NCBI RefSeq assembly: GCF_002482975.1
Contig: NZ_DLHA01000032.1
Coordinates: forward strand, 202,302 to 266,301
DNA length: 64,000 nt
Source: Flavobacterium sp. UBA7680
GTDB lineage: Bacteria; Bacteroidota; Bacteroidia; Flavobacteriales; Flavobacteriaceae
Direction: 5' to 3'
The position numbers and the translations under genes are program-made. Below the pieces are notes generated by a model, which made no database searches, was not told the origin of the DNA, and saw nothing but the letters and a program-made list of their open reading frames with translations. Positions 1 to 8,385 of this stretch are shown here, in pieces; position 1 is the first letter of the stretch, and each line of letters begins with the position of its first letter.

Positions 1-662
1 TCATCTCCGAATTCTTCGAAATTAAAATCTTCATTAGAGGTATTAATTAATTTAAATAGAAAAATTGCTAAAATTGTTTTTCCTGTACCTGCACCGCCTT
101 CAATTATAATATTTTTGTATGTATTATCTAAAAGACTTTTCATAATCACCTTTAAACCATCTTTTTGTTCTTGGGTTAAGGCTTTGTAAGGTGAATATTT
201 GAATAAATCTGAATTATCTATATAATCAATAGAATGTTTTGTTATCCCAATTGTCCTTAAATTGTCCCATATAGATTTGAAAATATCCCCATATATTTCC
301 TTCTTTTGATAGTAGTTGTGATTGGCTAATCCGATATTTCCATTAATTAATTTATATTGTCCATCTCCGGAAATATATTTTATAAGATTAGATTCTATGT
401 CTAATGTTGCCGATTTATTAAATCTTTCACTTAAAATTAAATGAACAGCCGTTAATTTATTTTTAGTATTATTCTTTAAATGACTTCTCATCCTTGAATA
501 CATATCAGCTGTTTCGCCTACATATGCTTCTTTAACGATATCATCACTCAAAATATAAACAACAGGCCATAAATCTTTAACATAATGAATGTTATTAAAC
601 TCATTTACAAGCTTTGAATCGAAATCAAATTTTTTAATAGAAAACATTTGAGTTTGATTCAT
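1..662 (-). CDS. GIY-YIG / DUF2075-type NTPase, N-terminal part (cut by window edge)
   Basis: The reading frame stays open from 662 to the left edge, so only the first 220 residues are seen. Residues about 33-60 look like a GIY-YIG nuclease core (VVYIL followed by AYVG and a YSRMRSH stretch). Residues 190-196 are a Walker A motif, GAGTGKT, in a beta-strand context (NIIIEGG). This order is typical of bacterial proteins with an N-terminal GIY-YIG domain joined to a DUF2075 helicase-like NTPase. The ATG at 662 overlaps the stop of the upstream pyrophosphohydrolase gene as ATGA, which argues for translational coupling; an in-frame ATG at 647 is the alternative start. The likely role is nucleic-acid cleavage or remodelling in defence, inferred from domains and neighbours. 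The Walker B and helicase motifs lie outside the window. Confidence 0.75.
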   Translation of the reverse strand, partial: MNQTQMFSIKKFDFDSKLVNEFNNIHYVKDLWPVVYILSDDIVKEAYVGETADMYSRMRSHLKNNTKNKLTAVHLILSERFNKSATLDIESNLIKYISGDGQYKLINGNIGLANHNYYQKKEIYGDIFKSIWDNLRTIGITKHSIDYIDNSDLFKYSPYKALTQEQKDGLKVIMKSLLDNTYKNIIIEGGAGTGKTILAIFLFKLINTSNEDFNFEEFGD

Positions 663-997
663 AATTCATCATATTTTTTTGCAGAACCTTTAGCCTTATC
701 TACAGGATATTTTAAAGCATTTTTTTTAATTTTTTCAGAAACAATCTCAAATATATCTAAGTTATGTTTTTCGGCTAATAAAAAAGCAAAAGAAAGCACG
801 TCGGCGAGCTCTTCTTTTAATTTATCTTGATTTACGTTTTCTACATCCTCTCCTTTCTTCCATAAGAAAATTTCATTTAGTTCTGCAGCTTCAATTGAAA
901 TAGCTAAAGCTAAATTTTTTGAATCATGAAATTGTTTCCAATCTCTTTCATTTCTAAATTGAATTAACTCTTCAATTACTTTTTTATAATTTCCCAT
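659..997 (-). CDS. MazG-like nucleotide pyrophosphohydrolase
   Basis: A 112-residue all-helical protein of the MazG / dCTP-pyrophosphatase superfamily, which hydrolyses (d)NTPs to monophosphates. The metal-binding motif is visible as EAAELNE followed about 30 residues on by EELADVL, the usual ExxE...ExxD pattern. The frame is open back to an ATG at 1057 (132 residues), but a good promoter lies at 1021-1051, inside that extension, so the ATG at 997 is preferred. The gene overlaps the GIY-YIG/DUF2075 gene by 4 bp. A stand-alone MazG-type enzyme coupled to a nuclease/NTPase could deplete or police nucleotides during phage infection; that role is inference. A housekeeping nucleotide-sanitation role is the alternative. 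Confidence 0.85.
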   Translation of the reverse strand: MGNYKKVIEELIQFRNERDWKQFHDSKNLALAISIEAAELNEIFLWKKGEDVENVNQDKLKEELADVLSFAFLLAEKHNLDIFEIVSEKIKKNALKYPVDKAKGSAKKYDEL

Positions 998-1020
998 AAC
1001 TACTGAATTGCTTTGACTTC

Positions 1021-1051
1021 CAAACTTAGGAATAATATAATTATCAAACAA
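1021..1051 (-). promoter_or_regulatory. Flavobacterial promoter of the MazG/DUF2075 pair
   Basis: On the minus strand TTG (1051-1049) is followed after 20 nt by TAAGTTTG (1028-1021), a full match to the Flavobacterium consensus TTG-N17-23-TAnnTTTG. Transcription would begin near 1014, just upstream of the ATG at 997 and downstream of the ATG at 1057, which decides the start. Confidence 0.65.
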
Positions 1052-1155
1052 TTTCAAATTTTAAAATATATTATCTGTTAGAAAAATACCGTATAAATAC
1101 TCGTTGTTTTGGGGTTGAATTATTGATATACTTGTTAGGAATAATTTTTAGTTAA

Positions 1156-1171
1156 TTACGGTTTACCGTAA
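1156..1171. promoter_or_regulatory. Inverted repeat between divergent defence units
   Basis: TTACGGT and ACCGTAA are perfect inverted arms separated by two bases, the only GC-bearing dyad in a very AT-rich 214-bp gap between the leftward MazG gene and the rightward ParB-like gene. A regulator-binding site for one or both units is plausible. No regulator is encoded next to it unless the ParB-like protein binds it. Confidence 0.4.
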
Positions 1172-1271
1172 AATAATTATTTTTTAAAGAATAACCTTTG
1201 TTTTAATCAAATCATATCTAAAAATAAATAAAAATCATTTATATAGAATCATATATTAATCGAATCACGTT

Positions 1272-2807
1272 ATGGAAAAAAAATCCAAATTAGAATATAT
1301 TAAACTTGAAGATTTAAAACTTGATATAAATAATCCAAGATTTGCAGAATTATATAAAGGAAGTACGAAAGAAGAAGATCTTATTTTATACTTACTCAAT
1401 GAGGAAGCTGCTGAAGAAATAGCAAAAGCTATAGTAAAAAAAAATGAATTCTATGAAGATAAAGCACTTTGGGTAATTAAAGATATAGATGGGAAATATT
1501 CCGTTCGTGATGGAAATCGTCGTTGCGCAGCAGTTAAAGCCTTACAATTACCTGGCAGGTATTTGCTAGCAGAAAACAAAATGCCTATAGAAGAACTTCC
1601 AGCATACATCTATGAAGATGAAGTCGAATTAAAATCAAGAATTGCAGAAGAACATGCTGCATCATTATTTCGTAGTTGGGAAAGAATAGCAAAAGCATTG
1701 CATATATTGGATCTCGCAAATAGTGGTAAGAGCGAAGAAATAAACAGTTTAGATTCAAAACCAGGAGATTTTATTAAATTAGGGTCTTTTTATAAAGAGG
1801 CCGTTATTCATGGTGATGAAGAATTCAGAAAACAAATAAGAAGGGGACGAGGAAAAACCGGAGGCAAAACTATTATCTACGAGCGTTTATTTAGAGACGC
1901 AAAATTATGTGGATATAAATTTAAGAATTCACCTTCTTTTAAAATTGAAATTACTGATCAAAAAAAATTTAAATCTTACATCATAGCTTTAGTAAAATAT
2001 ATTAAAGATAATCCTGACATTAAAACGTCAGATATCGATAGTGACCGAAATTTTATAAAAAAACTAAAAGATTATGGATTTGATAGTGATCCTAAACCTT
2101 CAGTACCTCAACCATCATCCAATGATAATTCTGAAACACCTAATACAGGAACGCAGACTTCAGAAAATCCATCTGAAACAAATACAGGAGCATCACAGGC
2201 TTCAAATAATTCGTCTGAGACACCAAATGCAGAGCCATTATCTTCTGATACTAATATTCCAAATTCAAATGATAACTCTACACCTGATTTAAATTCTGGA
2301 AATTCTGCACCTGCTTCTAGTTTACCAAATAAACGTGGAACAGTAAAAAAATATCCCGACATAAAAAGGAAGCAGCTGCCTTCAGGTTTAAAAGCTCGGA
2401 TTGATGAATATTTTGAAATTGACAGTAATAAAATGCCTAATTCTAAGATTGCTATGGCACGTGTGACCTATGAATGTGTGATGAAATACGTTGTCGAAAA
2501 CACCAAACACTCAAATATATTATTAAGTAATTCTGGTCATTTTGGAACTGCCTATAAAAAAAGGCCTCACACTGATTTCGATGAATTAAATAAAAAATTT
2601 ATTGAACTAATTTTAAATGTAGGATTTAAAAAAGCTTTTACTAATTTCGACTTTGAAAAAATGCATCAAATAATACATAATTATCACGTATCAGGAACTT
2701 CACATATTGCTGAACAAATTAAAAATAATTTAATAGTATTAATTGAGTTTATGCTACAAGATGTCCCAGATTTAGTGAATTCGTTAGATGTATCAAAAAT
2801 CAAATAA
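1272..2807 (+). CDS. ParB-like N-terminal domain protein, first gene of putative defence cassette
   Basis: A 511-residue protein. Residues about 8-100 match a ParB/sulfiredoxin-fold domain: an LEDLKLDINNPRF start, then DGNRRCAAVKAL at 80-91, where GNRR corresponds to the nucleotide-binding ParB box. A polar, low-complexity linker rich in Ser, Asn, Thr and Pro spans about 274-356. The C-terminal 150 residues form a separate helical domain that I do not recognise. It begins a rightward run with the methylase two bases after its stop. ParB-fold proteins bind CTP or ATP and DNA, and occur in partition and in several defence loci. No ParA is present, so partition is unlikely. A role as DNA-bound sensor or regulator for the methylase/nuclease genes is inference. 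Confidence 0.75.
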   Translation: MEKKSKLEYIKLEDLKLDINNPRFAELYKGSTKEEDLILYLLNEEAAEEIAKAIVKKNEFYEDKALWVIKDIDGKYSVRDGNRRCAAVKALQLPGRYLLAENKMPIEELPAYIYEDEVELKSRIAEEHAASLFRSWERIAKALHILDLANSGKSEEINSLDSKPGDFIKLGSFYKEAVIHGDEEFRKQIRRGRGKTGGKTIIYERLFRDAKLCGYKFKNSPSFKIEITDQKKFKSYIIALVKYIKDNPDIKTSDIDSDRNFIKKLKDYGFDSDPKPSVPQPSSNDNSETPNTGTQTSENPSETNTGASQASNNSSETPNAEPLSSDTNIPNSNDNSTPDLNSGNSAPASSLPNKRGTVKKYPDIKRKQLPSGLKARIDEYFEIDSNKMPNSKIAMARVTYECVMKYVVENTKHSNILLSNSGHFGTAYKKRPHTDFDELNKKFIELILNVGFKKAFTNFDFEKMHQIIHNYHVSGTSHIAEQIKNNLIVLIEFMLQDVPDLVNSLDVSKIK

Positions 2808-2809
2808 TT

Positions 2810-3715
2810 ATGTTTTACTCTCCTTTAAGATATCCTGGTGGAAAAAATAGACTTTCTGCTTTTCTTGCTAAAATTTGTATCGATAACAATATTCATAACC
2901 ATTATGTTGAACCATATGCAGGTGGAGCATCAGTTGCTTTATTCCTTTTAATAGAAGGATATGTGAATAAAATTACAATTAACGATAAAGATCTTTCTAT
3001 TTATGCTTTTTGGTATTCAATAAAAAATAATTCTGCTGAGCTTTGTAAACTTATTGATGAAACTGAAATTAATGTAGAAAATTGGTATCATCAAAAGGAA
3101 ATTCAAAAAAGAAAAGAAACTGTTGATTTATTGACATTAGGATTTTCAACATTATTCTTAAATAGGACAAATCGATCAGGTATTATTAAGGGCGGTGTAA
3201 TTGGAGGTATTAAACAAGATGGTAATTATAAAATTAATTGTCGATTTAATAAAGAAGAGATTAAACAAAGAATAAAATTAATAGCAAAATATAGTGCAAA
3301 TATTGAAATATTAAATGATGATGCTATTGATTTAATAGATAAAATTCAACTTGTCTCAAAAAATGATGACACTATATTTTACTTTGATCCGCCATATTAT
3401 CTTAAAGCTGATCAATTATATATGAATCATTATTTGGATGAGCATCATAAAGGAGTCAGTGAAAAAATAAAATCAATTCATAATATTCATTGGATTGTTT
3501 CATATGACGATAATATAAATATTGAAAAACTATATAAAGATCTACCTACTAAGAAATATTCTTTTAACCATTCTGCAGGACAATCGAAATCTGGAAAAGA
3601 GATAATGTTTTTTAGTAACAATTTAAAGCAACCAAGTGTAGAAAATTATAATCCTGTTAATTTTAAGATTAAGATAAATAGAAATCGAAAAGAAATCATT
3701 TATAAAAATGCTTAA
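2810..3715 (+). CDS. D12-class (Dam-type) adenine-specific DNA methyltransferase
   Basis: A 301-residue enzyme, normal for the family, that transfers a methyl group from S-adenosylmethionine to N6 of adenine in DNA. Visible motifs are LRYPGGKNRL near residue 6 (motif X), VEPYAGGASVA near 33 (motif I, cofactor binding) and DPPYY at 193-197 (motif IV, catalysis). The ATG lies two bases after the ParB-like stop, so the two genes are cotranscribed. In this place it probably marks host DNA against the downstream ATPase/HNH pair, as in restriction-modification; the alternative is an orphan methylase. The target sequence cannot be read from the protein. Identity is secure, partnership inferred. Confidence 0.92.
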   Translation: MFYSPLRYPGGKNRLSAFLAKICIDNNIHNHYVEPYAGGASVALFLLIEGYVNKITINDKDLSIYAFWYSIKNNSAELCKLIDETEINVENWYHQKEIQKRKETVDLLTLGFSTLFLNRTNRSGIIKGGVIGGIKQDGNYKINCRFNKEEIKQRIKLIAKYSANIEILNDDAIDLIDKIQLVSKNDDTIFYFDPPYYLKADQLYMNHYLDEHHKGVSEKIKSIHNIHWIVSYDDNINIEKLYKDLPTKKYSFNHSAGQSKSGKEIMFFSNNLKQPSVENYNPVNFKIKINRNRKEIIYKNA

Positions 3716-3767
3716 AAATAATCTACATATGCTTTAATTAAAATAAAAAAACAATTTAAAATAATTT

Positions 3768-5798
3768 ATGAACGAATTTAAATTAATTGCAATAAGACCA
3801 TTAATTGGCTGTGATGTTAGATTTTCAAAAAATTTAGTGCTTGGGAAGATTTACAAATTTTACAATGATTATATTTTTTTAGATAAAAATGGAAAAGAGG
3901 TTGAAAAAGATGAGAAAGTCTTCAAAGTAGATTATCTTAAAAAAGTCCCTTATGAATTATACAAAATTTCAACTATAGGAAATAATATAGTTAATATAAA
4001 TATATCAGCTGTTGTCGGAAAAAATGGAAGTGGAAAAAGTAACTTATTAGAATTCTTTTATTTAGTAAATTATTTAATCGCTAAAATAAATGAAGTTCTA
4101 TATGATAAAGATATTGAAATTTCTAAAAATTTAGCTTTTGAAATTTATTATTCTTTTCAAGATGTAATTTGCTTAATTTCTTATGATCCAAAAAACGGTT
4201 TGGAATTTAAAAAACAGATACAAGATAAATTTGAGATAGAAGATTTTAAGCTTGAAAAGTTATTCTATACAGTAGCTATAAATTACTCTATGTATGGTTT
4301 GAATTCTAAAAATTCTGGAAAATGGTTAGATATGTTATTTCACAAAAATGATGGTTACCAAACTCCCATTGTTATAAATCCTTTTAGAAAAGAAGGAAAT
4401 ATAGATGTTAATTCTGAAACTCATTTGGCTCAATCAAGATTAATGCTAAATGTTTTAGACTTGATAGAAGAAAAGCAGGCACTAATTGATAATAAATTTG
4501 TTGAAGAATTTGATTTTGTTATTGATCCTAGTTCTCTAGAATTAATTACAAAGAGCTATCCAATTTCAATCAATAACATATTTAATGAATTTATTCAAAA
4601 AGAAAGTATTACAATAATTGATTTTTTCAATCAAATATACAGTATTGTTAACGGACACCTAGATCAAGATCAGATCGATAATATGAAAATTAAATTTGAC
4701 GAAGATATTAAAAAAGATATGTCCAAACATGCATTTATTGAAGATGAAAAAGTAGATTATAATGAAATATTATTTTTATTTATCAAATACTCTGTAAGAA
4801 AAGTATTCAAAATATGTTATCAGTATGAAGATTATTCGTCATATGTAGATGTAATTAAAAAAGATAAAGCAGAAATTGGTCAATATGAGGTCTTTTCAAT
4901 TAAAAATTTAGGGGAATTATTTGAAAAAATAAAAAAAGATAAAAGTCATATTACACTCAAACTATATCAGGCATTATATACAATAAAAAACAATTATTTT
5001 AAAACTGATTCTTGGAAAGTTAAAAGAAGCCCGGTTAATTCTACCCAAAAAAATTATTTTTGCAAGCAAGACAACACTGCTTTTCAACAAAGAATTAATA
5101 CAGCAATAACAGCGATTGGTGATGATAATACATGGGAAAAAATTTTATTAGTTCCAAATGCTTTAGTAAAACCCTCAATAATAATTAGAGATGAAATTTC
5201 TAAAAAAAATATTGACTTTAATACTTTAAGTTCAGGTGAACAACAATTAACACATTCGATACAATCTATCTTGTATCATTTGAAGAATCTTAACTCAGTA
5301 TTTTATTCAGAAGGAGAGAAAATTTCATATAAAAATATAAATCTAGTTTTAGACGAAATTGAATTATACTATCACCCAGAATACCAAAGAAAATTCATTA
5401 ATTACTTATTAAAAGCTATAGAAAAACTTAAAATTGAAAATATAAAAGGAATAAATATAATTTTTTCTACACATTCACCATTTATACTTTCTGATATTCC
5501 TAATCAAAATATTATGAGATTAATTGAAGGAGAACCGCAAAAATCTCTTTCAAGCGATAAAACTTTCGGAGCCAATATTCACGACTTATTAGCTAGTGAT
5601 TTCTTTTTAAAAAATGGATTCATGGGGGAATTTGCTCACGAATATATCACAAATTTAATCGATGATATTAATGGAATAAATAAAATTATTCCCAATGATG
5701 AATTTTATGCTTTTTTAAAAAAAATAGAAATCATAGATGAACCATTTATTAGATATAAATTGATTGAAACATTAGAAAATAAAAAAAATAAAACTTAA
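3768..5798 (+). CDS. SMC/ABC-like AAA ATPase, PtuA-like
   Basis: A 676-residue ATPase with the layout of RecF/OLD/PtuA-type proteins: Walker A GKNGSGKS at 84-91, a long middle insertion (about 100-480) expected to be helical, an ABC-type signature LSSGEQQ at 487-493, Walker B with D529-E530 (LVLDEIELYYHPE) and a switch histidine in STHSP at about 567-571. The protein likely dimerises on ATP and controls a partner nuclease. The partner is probably the HNH gene 30 bp downstream, since ATPase-HNH gene pairs define Septu (PtuAB). It is longer than the classical PtuA proteins I know, so the family assignment is by architecture, not close similarity. The gap after the methylase is 52 bp without an obvious terminator. 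Confidence 0.85.
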   Translation: MNEFKLIAIRPLIGCDVRFSKNLVLGKIYKFYNDYIFLDKNGKEVEKDEKVFKVDYLKKVPYELYKISTIGNNIVNINISAVVGKNGSGKSNLLEFFYLVNYLIAKINEVLYDKDIEISKNLAFEIYYSFQDVICLISYDPKNGLEFKKQIQDKFEIEDFKLEKLFYTVAINYSMYGLNSKNSGKWLDMLFHKNDGYQTPIVINPFRKEGNIDVNSETHLAQSRLMLNVLDLIEEKQALIDNKFVEEFDFVIDPSSLELITKSYPISINNIFNEFIQKESITIIDFFNQIYSIVNGHLDQDQIDNMKIKFDEDIKKDMSKHAFIEDEKVDYNEILFLFIKYSVRKVFKICYQYEDYSSYVDVIKKDKAEIGQYEVFSIKNLGELFEKIKKDKSHITLKLYQALYTIKNNYFKTDSWKVKRSPVNSTQKNYFCKQDNTAFQQRINTAITAIGDDNTWEKILLVPNALVKPSIIIRDEISKKNIDFNTLSSGEQQLTHSIQSILYHLKNLNSVFYSEGEKISYKNINLVLDEIELYYHPEYQRKFINYLLKAIEKLKIENIKGINIIFSTHSPFILSDIPNQNIMRLIEGEPQKSLSSDKTFGANIHDLLASDFFLKNGFMGEFAHEYITNLIDDINGINKIIPNDEFYAFLKKIEIIDEPFIRYKLIETLENKKNKT

Positions 5799-5811
5799 AA
5801 AAATAGATAGT

Positions 5812-5818
5812 AGAAAGG
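5812..5818 (+). promoter_or_regulatory. Ribosome-binding site supporting a TTG start
   Basis: AGAAAGG sits 10 nt before the TTG at 5829. Purine-rich Shine-Dalgarno sequences are uncommon here, so its presence favours the TTG over the ATG at 5856, which has no such sequence at a useful distance. Confidence 0.45.
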
Positions 5819-5828
5819 CAAACAAAAC

Positions 5829-7049
5829 TTGATAAACTTAAAATTCAATGAGCTAATGATCAAAATTGAACATCCAGATTTAATATCTATTTCCAATAAA
5901 TATAGCAAAAATATTAAATCACTTTTTTTAAGTAAAATTAATGATATTTTAGAAGTAATTAGCATACTAGAATCTTCAGGAATTGCAGATGAAAAAACAG
6001 TTTTAAAAAAGGTAAATAATTTTACATCAGCAATAAAAATAGTAATTGGAAAAAATAAATTATTAAATTCAAAACACCCAGTAGGAGAAGGAAAAAACAC
6101 TAACGATTTGATATTTACTTTAAATTATTATAAAATAAAATCAGACAAAAGATCCAAGTGTAGAAAAACAAAAACTTATAATGAGTTAAAGAATAAAATT
6201 AATAATCTTGCTACATTCATACAAGATAATGACCTTTTTGGAAGCCTACCTTATGAATTAATAGACTTAAATGATGAGTTAAAATTGCTATTAACAGGTA
6301 TTACAAAAAGAGCTTATAATTACTTTTTTAATTATAATAATTACTACACACCTATTAATAATGACCTTGGTAAAGCCTTAGACTTAAAGTGCTGTCCTTA
6401 TTGTAACAGAAATTTTATAACATACATCCCTGATAAAAATAGTAGAATTATAGGTCCGACTTACGACCACTTTTTTAATAAAGCTCGATATGAATATTTA
6501 ACATTGAGTTTTTATAACCTAATACCCAGTTGTTATATATGCAATTGCAATTTAAAACTTGATGCTGATTTTAAATTAAATACTCATTTACATCCTTATC
6601 TTGGGGGATTTGGAAATGATGTGTTTTTTGATTTTGAATTATCAACTAAAAGCAATATAAATAATAAGAAAATTAGTTTTAGTTTAAATTTAAAGCCTCA
6701 TCATGAAATTTCCTTACAAAAAAAAGAAAGAATATTTGGTATTCCTACACAAAAAAAATCTGGAAACTTAAATGTCTTCAAGTTGCAAGAAGTATACCAA
6801 AGCCATGGTGATTCTGTTGAGGAAATTTATAGGAAATTTGATAAAACTAGTTACTATTACATTGGTTCAATATCGGACATCATTAATAAATTAAACACTT
6901 CAGAAGAAGAATTTTATAGATTCTATTTTCGAAATTATTATAAGCCTATAGATTTTAACAAAAGGCCTCTAGCTAAATTAGATAGAGATATTTATAATAA
7001 ATTGAAGATGATTTCAGAACAAACACTCCATGCTGATATAAAGGTTTAA
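5829..7049 (+). CDS. HNH endonuclease, PtuB-like partner of the ATPase
   Basis: A 406-residue protein with a zinc-ribbon HNH core: CPYC at 189-192, DHF at 213-215, Asn at 230 and CYIC-N at 235-239. This is the CxxC...DH...N...CxxC pattern of metal-dependent HNH nucleases. The first 185 residues are helical and unrecognised; the C-terminal 150 residues are also unassigned. It follows the ATPase by 30 bp and is the likely DNA- or RNA-cleaving effector of the cassette. The TTG start is supported by the upstream AGAAAGG; an ATG at 5856 would remove nine residues outside any motif. It is about twice the length of ordinary PtuB, so the system would be Septu-like rather than standard Septu. Confidence 0.82.
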   Translation: MINLKFNELMIKIEHPDLISISNKYSKNIKSLFLSKINDILEVISILESSGIADEKTVLKKVNNFTSAIKIVIGKNKLLNSKHPVGEGKNTNDLIFTLNYYKIKSDKRSKCRKTKTYNELKNKINNLATFIQDNDLFGSLPYELIDLNDELKLLLTGITKRAYNYFFNYNNYYTPINNDLGKALDLKCCPYCNRNFITYIPDKNSRIIGPTYDHFFNKARYEYLTLSFYNLIPSCYICNCNLKLDADFKLNTHLHPYLGGFGNDVFFDFELSTKSNINNKKISFSLNLKPHHEISLQKKERIFGIPTQKKSGNLNVFKLQEVYQSHGDSVEEIYRKFDKTSYYYIGSISDIINKLNTSEEEFYRFYFRNYYKPIDFNKRPLAKLDRDIYNKLKMISEQTLHADIKV

Positions 7050-7214
7050 TTAGTGAACACATAGTTTTTATCTTAACAACTATTAATAGATATCACGAAC
7101 ACAGTTGTTTTACCATCAGAGAAAATTTCTAATTTCAAATTCTTTTTTTTTATCGATCTGTTACAATAACCGTAAATAAATACCTTTTATATAAATTTAA
7201 AGCATCAAACACAA

Positions 7215-8336
7215 ATGGAAGTAATACAAAACGAATGGCTAAATAATTTTTTAAATGAATTAGAAAATACGAAAAATTTGAAATTAATATCTCCATTTAT
7301 TACGGATAATATGGTTACTCATTTATTAAAAAATTGGCATGGAAATAAAATTCAAGTTATAACACGGTTCAATTTAAATGATTTTCGTTCAGGTGTATCT
7401 AGTCTCAAAGCATTAAAAAGATTAATTGAAAAAGGCGTAGAAATAAAGGGAATAAAAAATTTACATAGTAAAGCCTATATTTTTGATACAAAAAGTTTGA
7501 TTATTACATCTGCTAATTTTACAAATGGGGGCTTCTTTACTAATTATGAATTAGGTATTAAGAATAAAGATGAAGAACAAATAAAAGAAGCTTTAAATTA
7601 TTTTAATAAGTTATGGATAATTGATCAAAGTTTGTTAGACCTGAATATAGTTCTTGAATGGCAAAAAATTATTTCAGAAAATAGATTACCAACAAACATC
7701 CCTAAATTAAAAGATTTTGGAACTTCTATTGTTAGAAAAGTAATTGGGGATAAAAAACATTTTGTTAAATTTTATGGAACAGGTGATTATCGAGGGGAAT
7801 GGGATTGGGAAATAAAAGATATAGTAAGAAGTACACATTGTCATTTTGCTTTAACATTCCCAAGTGCAATGGGAAGACCCAATAGATATAATGATGGAGA
7901 TATTGTATATATGGCACATCTAATGAATGATAATGAATATGCAATATTTGGAAAAGCTATTGCAAAAAAGCATGACAGAATTAATGATATTGCAAGTGAA
8001 GAAGATATTAAACTGGTTTCTTGGAAACGTCACTACAATATTTATATAAGAATTCATTCAGCCGAGTTTTTAAATTCAACATTTTCAGCTACCCCAAAAA
8101 TGGGAAGAATGATGAATGAATTAGGCTACGAGAGTTTTCGCTCTACCAAAAAAAGACATGATTTTGGTGAGGAAAACATCAACCCTAGGTTAGCTTTAAA
8201 GCAGAAACCAGATGTCGAGCTAAGTCAAGAAGGAGCTTTTTGGATTGAACAAAAATTTCAAGAAGCTAAAAATAAATACAGTACAGTTTCCCAAGCTTTT
8301 ATTGACGGTTTGTATCAAGGCAGTCCTAAAATTTAA
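7215..8336 (+). CDS. Phospholipase-D-type nuclease with putative PUA-like C-terminal domain
   Basis: A 373-residue protein. The N-terminal 135 residues carry one HKD motif: H84-S-K86 with D91, followed by SANFTNGG at 99-106. Single-motif PLD proteins act as dimeric, metal-independent nucleases, as in BfiI- and Nuc-type enzymes. From about residue 180 the chain changes character; YNDGDIVYMAH and EYAIFGKAIAKKH with nearby Trp and Tyr residues resemble a PUA/EVE/ASCH-type beta barrel, a fold that often reads modified bases. That second assignment is tentative. A gap of 165 bp separates it from the HNH gene, so it may have its own promoter. It could be a modification-dependent restriction enzyme or an unrelated accessory nuclease. 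Confidence 0.7.
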   Translation: MEVIQNEWLNNFLNELENTKNLKLISPFITDNMVTHLLKNWHGNKIQVITRFNLNDFRSGVSSLKALKRLIEKGVEIKGIKNLHSKAYIFDTKSLIITSANFTNGGFFTNYELGIKNKDEEQIKEALNYFNKLWIIDQSLLDLNIVLEWQKIISENRLPTNIPKLKDFGTSIVRKVIGDKKHFVKFYGTGDYRGEWDWEIKDIVRSTHCHFALTFPSAMGRPNRYNDGDIVYMAHLMNDNEYAIFGKAIAKKHDRINDIASEEDIKLVSWKRHYNIYIRIHSAEFLNSTFSATPKMGRMMNELGYESFRSTKKRHDFGEENINPRLALKQKPDVELSQEGAFWIEQKFQEAKNKYSTVSQAFIDGLYQGSPKI

Positions 8337-8385
8337 AAATCAATCTATTTAGAGACACTTGTGTCACCAAAATAAACATAAACAC

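Noticed and set aside
1272..2807. ParB-like gene as a plasmid or chromosome partition gene
   Set aside because: There is no ParA, no parS-like cluster and no replication gene; its partners are a methylase, an ATPase and a nuclease.
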